This document shows, piece after piece, positions 8,394-16,936 of a DNA stretch of 24,922 nt. This stretch comes from Bacteroidota bacterium (GTDB lineage: Bacteria > Bacteroidota > Bacteroidia > Bacteroidales > UBA1556), in NCBI GenBank assembly GCA_003973505.1, contig QNXT01000273.1, positions 1 through 24,922 of the forward strand, written 5' to 3'. Positions within the stretch are counted from its first letter, which is position 1; each line of letters begins with the position of its first letter. The position numbers and the translations under genes were made by a program. The notes beneath the pieces were generated by a model. That model made no database searches. It saw only the letters and a program-made list of their open reading frames with translations, and was not told where the DNA came from.

Positions 8394-8426
8394 AATGCCT
8401 GTTTAGGGATGTCCTAAACAGGCATT
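8394..8426. terminator. Strong hairpin terminator between converging genes
   Basis: AATGCCTGTTTAGG (8394-8407) pairs perfectly over 14 bp with 8413-8426, leaving a 5 nt loop. A TAATTTTTA tract follows on the plus strand. It lies between the lipoprotein gene and the S46 peptidase gene and probably serves both, although the minus-strand T-tract is weak. Confidence 0.85.
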
Positions 8427-8448
8427 GTAATTTTTAGCTAAGCCTTTA

Positions 8449-10617
8449 TTATTTTTGACCTACAAGTTGCATTTCATCAATCAAATTGGTCGCTCCTGCA
8501 TATTTATCAATAATAAATAATACATAACGGATATCCACAGAAATGGTACGTTGAAGTTCAGGCTCAAAAGCAATATCTCCACTCATAGCTTCCCAGTTTC
8601 CATCAAATGCCAAACCTATCAACTCGCCTTTGCCATTGATTACAGGGCTTCCTGAATTACCACCTGTAATATCATTATTTGACAAAAAGCAAACATGAAG
8701 CGTACTATCTTGGCCATAAATTCCATAATCCTTTTTCTCATATAATTCCTTCAAACGTGCAGGAACGATAAACTCCGGATTATTTGGATCTTCCTTAGCC
8801 ATCAAACCATCAATAGTGGTATAATATTTATAATGTATTGCATCAGCAGCATCATAACCACCTACAGTACCATAAGTTAAGCGCATAGTAAAGTTTGCAT
8901 CTGGGTAAAACTTCTTATCTTTTTCCATTTTACGTAATGCATCAATAAATAATCGGTTTCCTCTTGCCAATTGCTCCGTAGCTTTTTCCGACTCTTTCTT
9001 AAACTTATTATAGCTATTTCCAAAGGCCATCATTGCTACATAGGCAGGATCTTCAGCCAATTCTTTTGCTGTGGGTTTATCGAGAAACTTCATCAACTTT
9101 TCCTTATCACAAAACATTGTAGCTTTATATACATCGGCAGCCATGGCATCATAGTCTAATCGATATTTTATGGAAGCATCAATTAAATATTGAGGTTGCT
9201 GATCCTCGATAACATTTTCATGAAACATTTGCATCATCTTAGCAAACACCTTTTGATCGGTAGGTTTATTATAATCTTTAAAAAACAAATCAGCCTTCTT
9301 CTTCAAGTCAGCAGTTAAAGCAGCTATCTCACCCTGATCACGTTTGCGCATTTTCAATTGGGCAAGCAGCTTCCTATACGACCTGCTTAAATTCAAGATT
9401 TCAGGCCCGTAAACGATAGCCTCATAATAATAATATTTTTGAACTGTATATTTGTCAATGGTTTTATAGGCTTCTTCAATATCAGCTAAAGCATTACCAT
9501 ATTTGGCTTGTCGGTCTTTATCAGCATCAATCCACTCTACCAATTTATCCTCAGTGGCTTTCTTCTTCTCAGCAACTTTTAGTTTTTTCAAACCTTTGCT
9601 CATTCCAATAAAGTTCTTCCAATAATTTGCCACACGTGCATACTTTGAAGCATATTGAATACGCACCTTTGGATCCGCTTTCATATCTTCTGAATAGATA
9701 TCCAATTTAGCACGACGAATTTTTATGCGTGTAGGATATACCAAATTCAAATTGTGGTGAATTCCGTATGAAGTAAGATAACGATCGGTACTTCCTGGAT
9801 AACCCATAATCATAGCAAAATCTTTCTCTTTAACGCCAGCCACCGAAACAGGTAAAAATTTCTTTGGTTTCATGGGAATATTATTTTCAGAATATTCAGC
9901 TGGGCTGCCATCAGGAGCAGTATAAACACGAAACATCGAGAAATCTCCAGTATGACGTGGCCACATCCAGTTGTCCGTATCGCCACCATATTTCCCAATT
10001 GATGAAGGAGGAGCTCCAACCAAGCGAACATCGTTATAGGTTTGCATTATAAACATATAATACTCATTCCCTTTGAAAAAGGGTTTAATAACGACATCGT
10101 ATTTTCCGTCATCGTTGTTTTTTTCTTTCAATTCACGGATTGCTTTACTAATTACTGAAGCACGTTTTTCTTCAGACATCTTATCATTTACTTTCGATAA
10201 AACTTGCTTAGTAACATCATCAATACGTATCAAAAACTTAACAAAGAAACCAGGGTTTGGCAATTCTTCTTCCTTTGTCATAGCCCAAAAACCATCGGTA
10301 AGATAATCGTGCTCAACAGTAGAATGCGATTGGATACTACCAAAACCACAATGATGATTGGTTAGGATAAGACCTTCATTGGAGATAATCTCTCCTGTAC
10401 AACCATTTCCCAATTGAATAATTGCATCTTTTAAACTGGAGTGATTCGCACTATAAATTTCTTCTGCAGTGAGCTTTAGCCCTTCATTCTGCATGTCCAC
10501 ATAATTCAATCGCTTGATAAGTAGTGGCAACCACATTCCTTCGTCAGCCTTTGCTTTTGTAGCAAATGTTGTCGATAAAAATCCTATTATAAGGATTAAT
10601 AAAAAACTCTTTTTCAT
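8449..10617 (-). CDS. S46 family dipeptidyl-peptidase, DPP7-like
   Basis: S46 enzymes are periplasmic serine exopeptidases that remove dipeptides from peptide N-termini; they feed peptide-using Bacteroidota. The 722-residue product has a signal peptide (residues 1-24, ending near KAKA) and the full family length. The trypsin-like triad is visible: His89 in TNHHCGFG, Asp225 in RHTGDF and Ser655 in GGNSGSP. The specificity position, 18 residues after the serine, is Gly673 (AFDGNWEA). Porphyromonas DPP11 (acidic P1) has Arg there and DPP7 (hydrophobic P1) has Gly, so DPP7-like specificity is inferred. The central helical domain (about 290-580) is present. The gene appears monocistronic, with a weak promoter candidate at 10640-10668. 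Confidence 0.96.
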   Translation of the reverse strand: MKKSFLLILIIGFLSTTFATKAKADEGMWLPLLIKRLNYVDMQNEGLKLTAEEIYSANHSSLKDAIIQLGNGCTGEIISNEGLILTNHHCGFGSIQSHSTVEHDYLTDGFWAMTKEEELPNPGFFVKFLIRIDDVTKQVLSKVNDKMSEEKRASVISKAIRELKEKNNDDGKYDVVIKPFFKGNEYYMFIMQTYNDVRLVGAPPSSIGKYGGDTDNWMWPRHTGDFSMFRVYTAPDGSPAEYSENNIPMKPKKFLPVSVAGVKEKDFAMIMGYPGSTDRYLTSYGIHHNLNLVYPTRIKIRRAKLDIYSEDMKADPKVRIQYASKYARVANYWKNFIGMSKGLKKLKVAEKKKATEDKLVEWIDADKDRQAKYGNALADIEEAYKTIDKYTVQKYYYYEAIVYGPEILNLSRSYRKLLAQLKMRKRDQGEIAALTADLKKKADLFFKDYNKPTDQKVFAKMMQMFHENVIEDQQPQYLIDASIKYRLDYDAMAADVYKATMFCDKEKLMKFLDKPTAKELAEDPAYVAMMAFGNSYNKFKKESEKATEQLARGNRLFIDALRKMEKDKKFYPDANFTMRLTYGTVGGYDAADAIHYKYYTTIDGLMAKEDPNNPEFIVPARLKELYEKKDYGIYGQDSTLHVCFLSNNDITGGNSGSPVINGKGELIGLAFDGNWEAMSGDIAFEPELQRTISVDIRYVLFIIDKYAGATNLIDEMQLVGQK

Positions 10618-10676
10618 AAAAATCTGATTAATCTAGTTTCGAAATTATTTATTATAACGGCAAACAAACAATATGA

Positions 10677-11765
10677 TTAAACATATTGTTCCCCTTTTTC
10701 AATTTGAATATCGTTCACAATATTCCGTATCATTTGCTCATCTTCTTTTCTGCAAATAAGTAATGAATGATCTCCTTCGGCAACAATATAATCTTCAAGA
10801 CCTTGTATTACAACCAATTTATTTTTTGGCATATTAACAATACAATTCTTCGAATTATAAGTCATCACCTTGTTTCCAATCACAGCGTTGCCATCAGCAT
10901 CTTTTTCTTTAATATCGTATAACGAGCCCCAAGTGCCTAAATCAGACCATCCAAAATCGGCAGCATATACATACACATTCTGGGCTTTCTCCATAATACC
11001 GTAGTCAATAGAAATATTGCTACAAACCGAGTAGGTATCATTAATAAAAGACGATTCTTCTGCCGTATTATACTTTCCTTCTCCTTCGGCAAATAATGAA
11101 TCTACTTCAGGAAGATAGTTTTTGAATGCAGACATAATACTCTTTAAGCTCCAGATAAAAATTCCGGCATTCCATAGAAAATCGCCACTTTCTAAAAATT
11201 GCTTGGCCATTTCCAATTGAGGTTTTTCGGTAAAGGTTTTCACCTTTTTAATATCCTTATTTTTTTCATAAGGAGCATCGCCATTATATTGTATATAGCC
11301 ATAACCTGTATCGGGGCGACTGGGTTTAATTCCCAATGTAAGCAGCCAATCATTATTAGCAACCACATCCAATGCTTCAGTTACAACCTCCACAAACACA
11401 TCTTCTTTCATAATGATATGATCAGATGGAGCTACAACGATGCGAGCATCAGGATTCTCCGACAGGATTTTATAATTCGCATAGGCAATACAGGGAGCTG
11501 TATTTCGACGAGAAGGTTCGCATAAGACCTGACTTTCCTTAATCATTGGAAGTTGTTCAATTACCAAGTCTTTGTAACGTTCGTTGGTAACAATCAGAAT
11601 ATTCTCTGGAGGACAAACCTTCAAAAAACGATTAAACGTTTGTTGAATTAAGGTTTCACCAGTTCCTAAAATATCGATAAATTGCTTTGGGCGAGCAGTT
11701 TTGCTCATTGGCCAAAATCGAGCACCGACTCCACCAGCCATTATTACGCAATAATTATTTTTCAT
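10677..11765 (-). CDS. manC: Mannose-1-phosphate guanylyltransferase
   Basis: This cytoplasmic nucleotidyltransferase makes GDP-mannose from mannose-1-phosphate and GTP, a precursor of GDP-fucose and mannose-containing surface glycans. The 362-residue product shows the N-terminal nucleotide-binding signature (MAGGVGARFWPMSKTARPKQ, residues 9-28), the APSDHII segment and FTEKP, the usual FVEKP sugar-phosphate loop. GDFLWNAGIFIW and YGIMEKA also fit the family. It lacks the cupin phosphomannose isomerase domain found in longer bifunctional ManC proteins. It lies between a terminator after infB and the S46 gene, with 59 bp to the latter, so possibly some read-through. No polysaccharide locus is nearby. 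Confidence 0.93.
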   Translation of the reverse strand: MKNNYCVIMAGGVGARFWPMSKTARPKQFIDILGTGETLIQQTFNRFLKVCPPENILIVTNERYKDLVIEQLPMIKESQVLCEPSRRNTAPCIAYANYKILSENPDARIVVAPSDHIIMKEDVFVEVVTEALDVVANNDWLLTLGIKPSRPDTGYGYIQYNGDAPYEKNKDIKKVKTFTEKPQLEMAKQFLESGDFLWNAGIFIWSLKSIMSAFKNYLPEVDSLFAEGEGKYNTAEESSFINDTYSVCSNISIDYGIMEKAQNVYVYAADFGWSDLGTWGSLYDIKEKDADGNAVIGNKVMTYNSKNCIVNMPKNKLVVIQGLEDYIVAEGDHSLLICRKEDEQMIRNIVNDIQIEKGEQYV

Positions 11766-11808
11766 ATTTTTCTTTTATCAAATGAACAATGAGAAGTAAA
11801 AAATGCTT

Positions 11809-11849
11809 AAAAAAAAGCTGATTGGAATATTTCCAATCAGCTTTTTTTT
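11809..11849 (-). terminator. Terminator after infB
   Basis: A perfect 19 bp inverted repeat (11809-11827 with 11831-11849) encloses a 3 nt loop, with A8 and T8 flanks. It lies 6 bp beyond the infB stop codon and separates the rimP-nusA-infB operon from manC. The symmetrical flanks would let it work in both directions. Confidence 0.92.
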
Positions 11850-11855
11850 GAATAA

Positions 11856-14837
11856 TTATAGTGAACGTTCTACTTCTTTCAATTCGTAACCTTCAATGAT
11901 ATCATTAACCTTAATATCATTAAATTTATCAATATTCAATCCACATTCGTAACCTTTGGATACTTCTTTCACATCATCTTTGAAACGTTTAAGTGATCCA
12001 AGAGCACCTTCGTAAATCACAATACCATCACGTATTAAGCGGATTTTTGTATTTCGTGTAATCTTACCATCCAATACATAACAACCTGCAACAGTACCCA
12101 CTTTCGTAATCTTAAATACTTCACGTACTTCAACGCTACATACTATCTCTTCAACAACATCTGGTGAAAGCATTCCTTGCATCGCTTCTTTTACTTCATC
12201 TATTGCTTTGTAAATTACTGAATAAGTTCGGATATCAATTTGCTCTTTTTCTGCCAACTGTCGTGCAGCTGGGGAAGGACGAACTTGGAAAGCAATAATA
12301 ATTGCATCCGAAGCTGAAGCCAAGGTAACATCAGCCTCATTAACCTGTCCTACAGATTTATGAATGATATTTACCTGAATCTCGTCCATACTTAATTTCA
12401 CTAAGGCATCTGATAATGCTTCGATAGAACCATCCACATCACCCTTTACAATCAAGTTCAACTCTTTGAAATCACCAATTGCCAATCGACGGCCAATCTC
12501 ATCCAAAGTAATATGTTTTTGTGTACGTACTCCCTGCTCACGTTGCAGTTGTTCACGCTTACTCGCAATGGATTTTACCTCTTTTTCATCAGAGTAAACA
12601 CGGAAAGCATCTCCCGCTTGAGGAGCACTATTCAATCCTAATACCAAAACAGGAGTAGCTGGACCTGCCGTTTTAACTAACTTATTCCGTTCGTTATACA
12701 TGGCTTTTACTTTACCATAACTCATACCCGCAAGAACGATGTCACCTACTTTCAATGTTCCATTCTGAACTAACATCTTGGTAACATATCCTTTTCCTTT
12801 ATCCAAGGAAGCTTCAAGTACGGTTCCGTTGGCTTTACGATTTGGGTTTGCTTTAAGATCGAGCATCTCGGCCTCAAGTACAATCTTTTCCATTAATTCG
12901 TCAACACCTGTACCCTTTTTGGCTGATATATCTTGCGACTGTATCTTACCACCCCAGTCCTCAACCAATAAATTCATATTAGCTAATTCTTCTTTAATTT
13001 TATCAGGGTTGGCTCCCGGCTTATCAATTTTATTGATAGCAAATATAATGGGAACACCCGCAGCTTGTGCGTGGTTGATCGACTCCTTCGTTTGAGGCAT
13101 GATACTATCATCTGCAGCAATCACAATTACTGCAATATCTGTAATTTTAGAACCCCTTGCACGCATGGCAGTAAATGCCTCATGACCCGGAGTATCTAAG
13201 AAAGTAATTTTACTTTTATCTTTCAATTCTACCTCATAGGCACCAATGTGCTGGGTAATTCCTCCAGCCTCACCGGCAATTACGTTGGTAGTACGGATAA
13301 AGTCAAGCAAGGAAGTTTTACCATGGTCAACGTGACCCATTACGGTAACAATAGGATTACGAGGCACTAAATCTTCCTCTTTATCCTCTTCAATGGCTTC
13401 TGACTCTTCTATTTCTTTCACATTAAGGAACTCCACTGTATAGCCAAATTCTTCAGCCACAATTACAATGGTTTCCGCATCCAATCGTTGGTTAATAGAA
13501 ACAAATAGACCTAATGACATACAAGTGGCAATAACATCATTGACACTAATATCCATCATGGTAGCCAATTCATTTGCTGTAACAAATTCTGCTACTTTAA
13601 TAGTTGACTTTTCTTGCTCCATTTTCTCCATTTCAGCCATCTGAGCTTTACCTATATTATCCCGTTTTTGACGGCGGTGCTTCACAGATGTTTTCTTGGA
13701 TGAATCATTCAAGCGAGCCAATGTTTCCTTAATTTGCTTAGAAATATCCTCCTCAGACAATTCTGGTTTTAAGTCTTTTTTCTTTTTCTTATTCTTAAAA
13801 CGACTATCCTTCGATTTTTGCTTTTGATTGGCATTTTGCTTCTGATTCGCATTAGCTGGTTTAACACCATCTTTACGAATCCGCTTACGCTTCTTCTTTT
13901 TATTTGGATTATCCGACGATGATCCTATCGGTTTTTTCTTTTCTGATTTACGCTCTACAGGTAAATCTATTTTTCCTAGAACAGTAGGCCCACTAAGTTT
14001 CTCTACTTCTGTCTTCACAAAATTATCTTCTCGTGGAGCCTTCACTTCCTTCTCAGGTGCAGGAGTTGGAGCTTCCACTACGGGAGTCTCTTTTACAACT
14101 TCTTCCTTCACCACTTCCTTTTCTTTAGCTTTTTGCTGAGCTTCGGCTTGTTTTGCCTTCTTCGACTTTTTATCAGGACGTGTTTTTTGATTCATCCCTT
14201 TTAAGTCAACCGTACCTAAAATCTTTGGCCCTTTTGAAGTTTCCTTTTTTGGCTCTTCTTTAGGCTCTTCCTTTGACTCCAATTTGGCAGGCTCTTCAGC
14301 TACAGGTATTTTTTTAGCATCTACTTGTGTATCAACAGCAACATCTTCTTTCACAAGCTCTGCTTTAGCATCCTTAGGCTCTTTTTTTGCTTCCTCTTTA
14401 TTCGCTTTTTTCTTGCCCTTATCCAAGTCGATACTCCCCACCACTTTTGGTTTGGGAATTTCTGTCTTAATCACTTGCGCAGCTTTACGCGCTTCTTCCT
14501 CTTTACGTGCTTCTTCAGCAGCTTTTTCAGCGGCTAATCTTTCACGAGCCAAGGCCTCTGCAGCTTCTCTTTCTGCTTTTTCCTTCTCCAATTTCTCTTT
14601 CTCTGCACGACGAGCACTTGTAAACTCATGTTTTACTGCCTCTTTCTGCGCTTTCAACGACTTATCGGACTGGAAATTTGCATCCAAAAGATCATACATC
14701 TCAGGAGTAATCTTGGTATTTGGACTACTCTCGATTTCAAACCCTTTGCCAGATAAAAATTCAATTATGGTTGATGTACCAACATTAAACTCCCCTGCCA
14801 CTTTTCTCAAACGTTTGTCTTTTCGTGTTGCTGTCAT
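11856..14837 (-). CDS. infB: Translation initiation factor IF-2
   Basis: IF-2 is the GTPase that brings initiator tRNA to the 30S subunit and promotes subunit joining. The 993-residue product is long. An IF2_N motif lies at about 1-55, a Lys/Glu-rich low-complexity linker at about 60-410, and a second IF2_N domain at about 411-470. The G domain follows: GHVDHGKT 501-508, [16 protein letters not shown] with the catalytic histidine, NKIDK and SAKKGTG. Domains II, III and IV follow to the end. Within the linker, a motif of the form VxGxIDL recurs three times at 75-80 residue spacing. The gene follows nusA by 72 bp and ends at a strong terminator. Confidence 0.98.
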   Translation of the reverse strand: MTATRKDKRLRKVAGEFNVGTSTIIEFLSGKGFEIESSPNTKITPEMYDLLDANFQSDKSLKAQKEAVKHEFTSARRAEKEKLEKEKAEREAAEALARERLAAEKAAEEARKEEEARKAAQVIKTEIPKPKVVGSIDLDKGKKKANKEEAKKEPKDAKAELVKEDVAVDTQVDAKKIPVAEEPAKLESKEEPKEEPKKETSKGPKILGTVDLKGMNQKTRPDKKSKKAKQAEAQQKAKEKEVVKEEVVKETPVVEAPTPAPEKEVKAPREDNFVKTEVEKLSGPTVLGKIDLPVERKSEKKKPIGSSSDNPNKKKKRKRIRKDGVKPANANQKQNANQKQKSKDSRFKNKKKKKDLKPELSEEDISKQIKETLARLNDSSKKTSVKHRRQKRDNIGKAQMAEMEKMEQEKSTIKVAEFVTANELATMMDISVNDVIATCMSLGLFVSINQRLDAETIVIVAEEFGYTVEFLNVKEIEESEAIEEDKEEDLVPRNPIVTVMGHVDHGKTSLLDFIRTTNVIAGEAGGITQHIGAYEVELKDKSKITFLDTPGHEAFTAMRARGSKITDIAVIVIAADDSIMPQTKESINHAQAAGVPIIFAINKIDKPGANPDKIKEELANMNLLVEDWGGKIQSQDISAKKGTGVDELMEKIVLEAEMLDLKANPNRKANGTVLEASLDKGKGYVTKMLVQNGTLKVGDIVLAGMSYGKVKAMYNERNKLVKTAGPATPVLVLGLNSAPQAGDAFRVYSDEKEVKSIASKREQLQREQGVRTQKHITLDEIGRRLAIGDFKELNLIVKGDVDGSIEALSDALVKLSMDEIQVNIIHKSVGQVNEADVTLASASDAIIIAFQVRPSPAARQLAEKEQIDIRTYSVIYKAIDEVKEAMQGMLSPDVVEEIVCSVEVREVFKITKVGTVAGCYVLDGKITRNTKIRLIRDGIVIYEGALGSLKRFKDDVKEVSKGYECGLNIDKFNDIKVNDIIEGYELKEVERSL

Positions 14838-14909
14838 ATTATTATTTTAAACTTTGAGTATTGCCTTTATTAATTCTGTATTAGATAATTGGTTGTAATT
14901 CTTTGTTGA

Positions 14910-16145
14910 TTATTCAAATTCTGATTTAAGAATATTAACCACTGATTTTACAGTTTCTTCTTCAAGATCGGTACGACGTACCAACTCTTCGATTCCAATA
15001 TCTAATACACTTTTAGCGGTATCACAACCTATATTTCTGAACTCGTCGATAATCCAAGCATCTATTTCATCTGAGAATTCGTTCAAATCCACATCCTCCA
15101 TATCTTCTTCGCTATCGCGATATACATCAATTTCGTAACCAGTAAGTCTTCCTGCCAACTTAATATTATGTCCACCTTTACCAATGGCCAATGAAACCTG
15201 ATCAGGTTTTAGGTAAACATCTGCTCGCATTTCATCCTCATTTAATACGATGGATGTAATTTTTGCAGGACTCAACGAACGTTGAATATATAAACTCATA
15301 TTGGTAGTATAATTGATTACGTCAATGTTTTCATTACGCAATTCACGTACAATACCATGAATACGAGAACCTTTCATTCCCACACAAGCACCTACAGGAT
15401 CAATACGATCATCGTAAGATTCTACCGCTACTTTAGCACGTTCACCAGGTTCGCGAACAATATTCTTAATGGTAATTAATCCGTCGAAAATCTCAGGCAC
15501 TTCCATTTCGAATAAGCGTTCCAAGAATATTGGAGAAGTACGAGAGAGTATAATTACAGGATTATTATTTCGTGTTTCAATCTTAAGAACAATCGCACGG
15601 ATATTATCTCCTTTTCTAAAAAAGTCTGAAGGAATCTGCTCTGTTTTTGGAAGAATTAGTTCAATACCTTCATCATCTAATACCAAAATCTCTTTTTTCC
15701 AGATTTGATATACTTCACCCGAAACAACATCACCTATACGATCCTTGTATTTCTTAAATTCGTTATCACGCTCAAATTCTTGAATTTTAGCCACCAAATT
15801 TTGACGAATAGTCAATACTTCACGACGACCAAAATCACTCAATTTCACCTCTTCTGAAACCTCTTCACCTACTTCAAAGTCAGGCTCAATTTTAATAGCA
15901 TCAGAATAAGCAATTTGACGATTTTCATCTTCCACAGCTCCATCTTCCACCACTTCGCGGAAACGCCAGATCTCCAAATCACCTTTATCTACGTTTACAA
16001 TAATATCGTAATTATCATCGGTACCATAGGTTTTTAAAAGAGTGTTACGAAAAACCTCTTCCAAAATACGCATCATGGTTGGGCGATTAATATTTTTGAA
16101 TTCCTTAAATTCGGCAAATGATTCTACCAGATTGATACTGTCCAT
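14910..16145 (-). CDS. nusA: Transcription termination/antitermination factor NusA
   Basis: NusA binds RNA polymerase and nascent RNA, affecting pausing, termination and antitermination. The 411-residue product has the N-terminal polymerase-binding domain (about 1-130), an S1 domain (about 135-200, GDVVSGEVYQIWKKEI) and KH domains (about 225-345). PVGACVGMKGSRIHGIVREL and DQVSLAIGKGGHNIKLA are the recognisable KH1 and KH2 loops. A short acidic C-terminal helical region follows (about 350-411). The duplicated C-terminal repeats of E. coli NusA are not present. It lies 11 bp after rimP and 72 bp before infB, the classical order. In E. coli this operon is autoregulated by NusA; here that is unproven. 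Confidence 0.97.
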   Translation of the reverse strand: MDSINLVESFAEFKEFKNINRPTMMRILEEVFRNTLLKTYGTDDNYDIIVNVDKGDLEIWRFREVVEDGAVEDENRQIAYSDAIKIEPDFEVGEEVSEEVKLSDFGRREVLTIRQNLVAKIQEFERDNEFKKYKDRIGDVVSGEVYQIWKKEILVLDDEGIELILPKTEQIPSDFFRKGDNIRAIVLKIETRNNNPVIILSRTSPIFLERLFEMEVPEIFDGLITIKNIVREPGERAKVAVESYDDRIDPVGACVGMKGSRIHGIVRELRNENIDVINYTTNMSLYIQRSLSPAKITSIVLNEDEMRADVYLKPDQVSLAIGKGGHNIKLAGRLTGYEIDVYRDSEEDMEDVDLNEFSDEIDAWIIDEFRNIGCDTAKSVLDIGIEELVRRTDLEEETVKSVVNILKSEFE

Positions 16146-16156
16146 ATCTTATAATT

Positions 16157-16615
16157 TTATTTTTTAAAACTTATTGCTGCTTTGGTTTCTTTTATTTCAT
16201 CAAAAGAAATATTCACTTTAGGCTCAACTTTAGCCTTTATCTGTTTTTTTGTTAATTCTAATTCTAAATCTAAGCCTTTCTCGTCAAAAGCTAAGAGTGT
16301 TGCTGTATACTTTTTCATTTCGTGAGTAATCACCTCCACTTTTCTACCGATGTATTTTTGGTACTGACGAGGCATTACAAAGGGGTTTGATAATCCAAAA
16401 GAGGTTACTTCAAGGGAAAAATCTTCTTCTTCACGGTCGAGATTATGTTCCACATTACGACTTACCGACATACATTTTTCGATACTTAAACCCTCATCTG
16501 CATCTAAAGTAATGGAGATTTTATTTCCTGCACTAATATCCACATCCACAATAAAGATATCGGTACCTTCTATGCGTTCTTCAATTAACTCTAATACTTT
16601 TTTCTTACTTATCAT
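16157..16615 (-). CDS. rimP: Ribosome maturation factor RimP
   Basis: RimP assists late assembly of the 30S subunit. The 152-residue product has the usual size and two-domain layout. The N-terminal alpha/beta domain (about 1-75) contains DVDISAGNKISITLDADEG and the SRNVEHNLD segment, followed by FSLEVTSFGLSNPF, the most conserved family stretch. A small C-terminal SH3-like beta domain (about 85-152) follows. It is the first protein gene of the rimP-nusA-infB operon. Only 20 bp separate its ATG from a hairpin with a weak T-tract, and the nearest good promoter is the one before tRNA-Gln, so its transcription probably begins there. Confidence 0.93.
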   Translation of the reverse strand: MISKKKVLELIEERIEGTDIFIVDVDISAGNKISITLDADEGLSIEKCMSVSRNVEHNLDREEEDFSLEVTSFGLSNPFVMPRQYQKYIGRKVEVITHEMKKYTATLLAFDEKGLDLELELTKKQIKAKVEPKVNISFDEIKETKAAISFKK

Positions 16616-16635
16616 ATATAATATTTTGGATAAAC

Positions 16636-16661
16636 AAAGAGGGGACTAATGTCCCCTCTTT
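16636..16661 (-). terminator. Hairpin between tRNA-Gln and rimP (terminator or attenuator)
   Basis: An 11 bp perfect stem (16636-16646 with 16651-16661) has a 4 nt loop. On the minus strand the tract after it is broken (TTTGTTTATC), so termination is likely partial. It lies 20 bp before the rimP start codon. It could end the tRNA transcript, regulate read-through into rimP, or do both. Confidence 0.7.
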
Positions 16662-16724
16662 ATCAAATCTCCTTCTGTCGGTATCAGAAACGATACCAGG
16701 GAATGCTTTTCGGGCTTTCCCTTG

Positions 16725-16795
16725 TTGACCCACAAGGATTCGAACCTTGACTGACAGTACCAAAAACTGTAGTGCTACCATTACACCATGGGTCA
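16725..16795 (-). tRNA. tRNA-Gln(TTG)
   Basis: A 71 nt cloverleaf: acceptor stem TGACCCA/TGGGTCA; D-arm GTGTAATGGTAGCAC; anticodon stem ACAGT/ACTGT with loop TTTTGGT, so the anticodon is TTG (reads CAA and CAG); and T-arm with GGTTCGAATCC. The discriminator base is A. CCA is not encoded and must be added after transcription. Just downstream are two small hairpins (16680-16697 and about 16698-16722) before the rimP leader, which may serve 3'-end processing. Confidence 0.95.
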
Positions 16796-16814
16796 GTACC
16801 CCCTAACGGGACTG

Positions 16815-16844
16815 CAAAATTACACTATTTTTTAATATTTCAAA
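16815..16844 (-). promoter_or_regulatory. Promoter of tRNA-Gln and probably rimP-nusA-infB
   Basis: On the minus strand TTTG (16841-16844) and TAATTTTG (16815-16822) are separated by 18 bp, close to the Bacteroidota -33/-7 consensus. The -7 box lies 20 bp before the tRNA 5' end. This is one of the two clearest promoters in the window. Confidence 0.6.
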
Positions 16845-16936
16845 GATAAAGAATAAAATTTGTAAAAAATCTTTTTATAAATTATATATTTATCTAATTA
16901 TCAATTGTATAACTTGCAATATTTTTTATTAAAATT

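Noticed and set aside
14284..14850. 188-codon plus-strand frame antisense to infB
   Set aside because: It is the Ser/Phe/Ala-rich mirror of the Lys/Glu-rich IF-2 linker and has no independent features.
16646..16674. AAGGAG followed by a TTG-started six-codon frame in the rimP leader
   Set aside because: Bacteroidota rarely depend on Shine-Dalgarno signals, the spacing is too short and the frame has no regulatory codon pattern, so a leader peptide is not supported.
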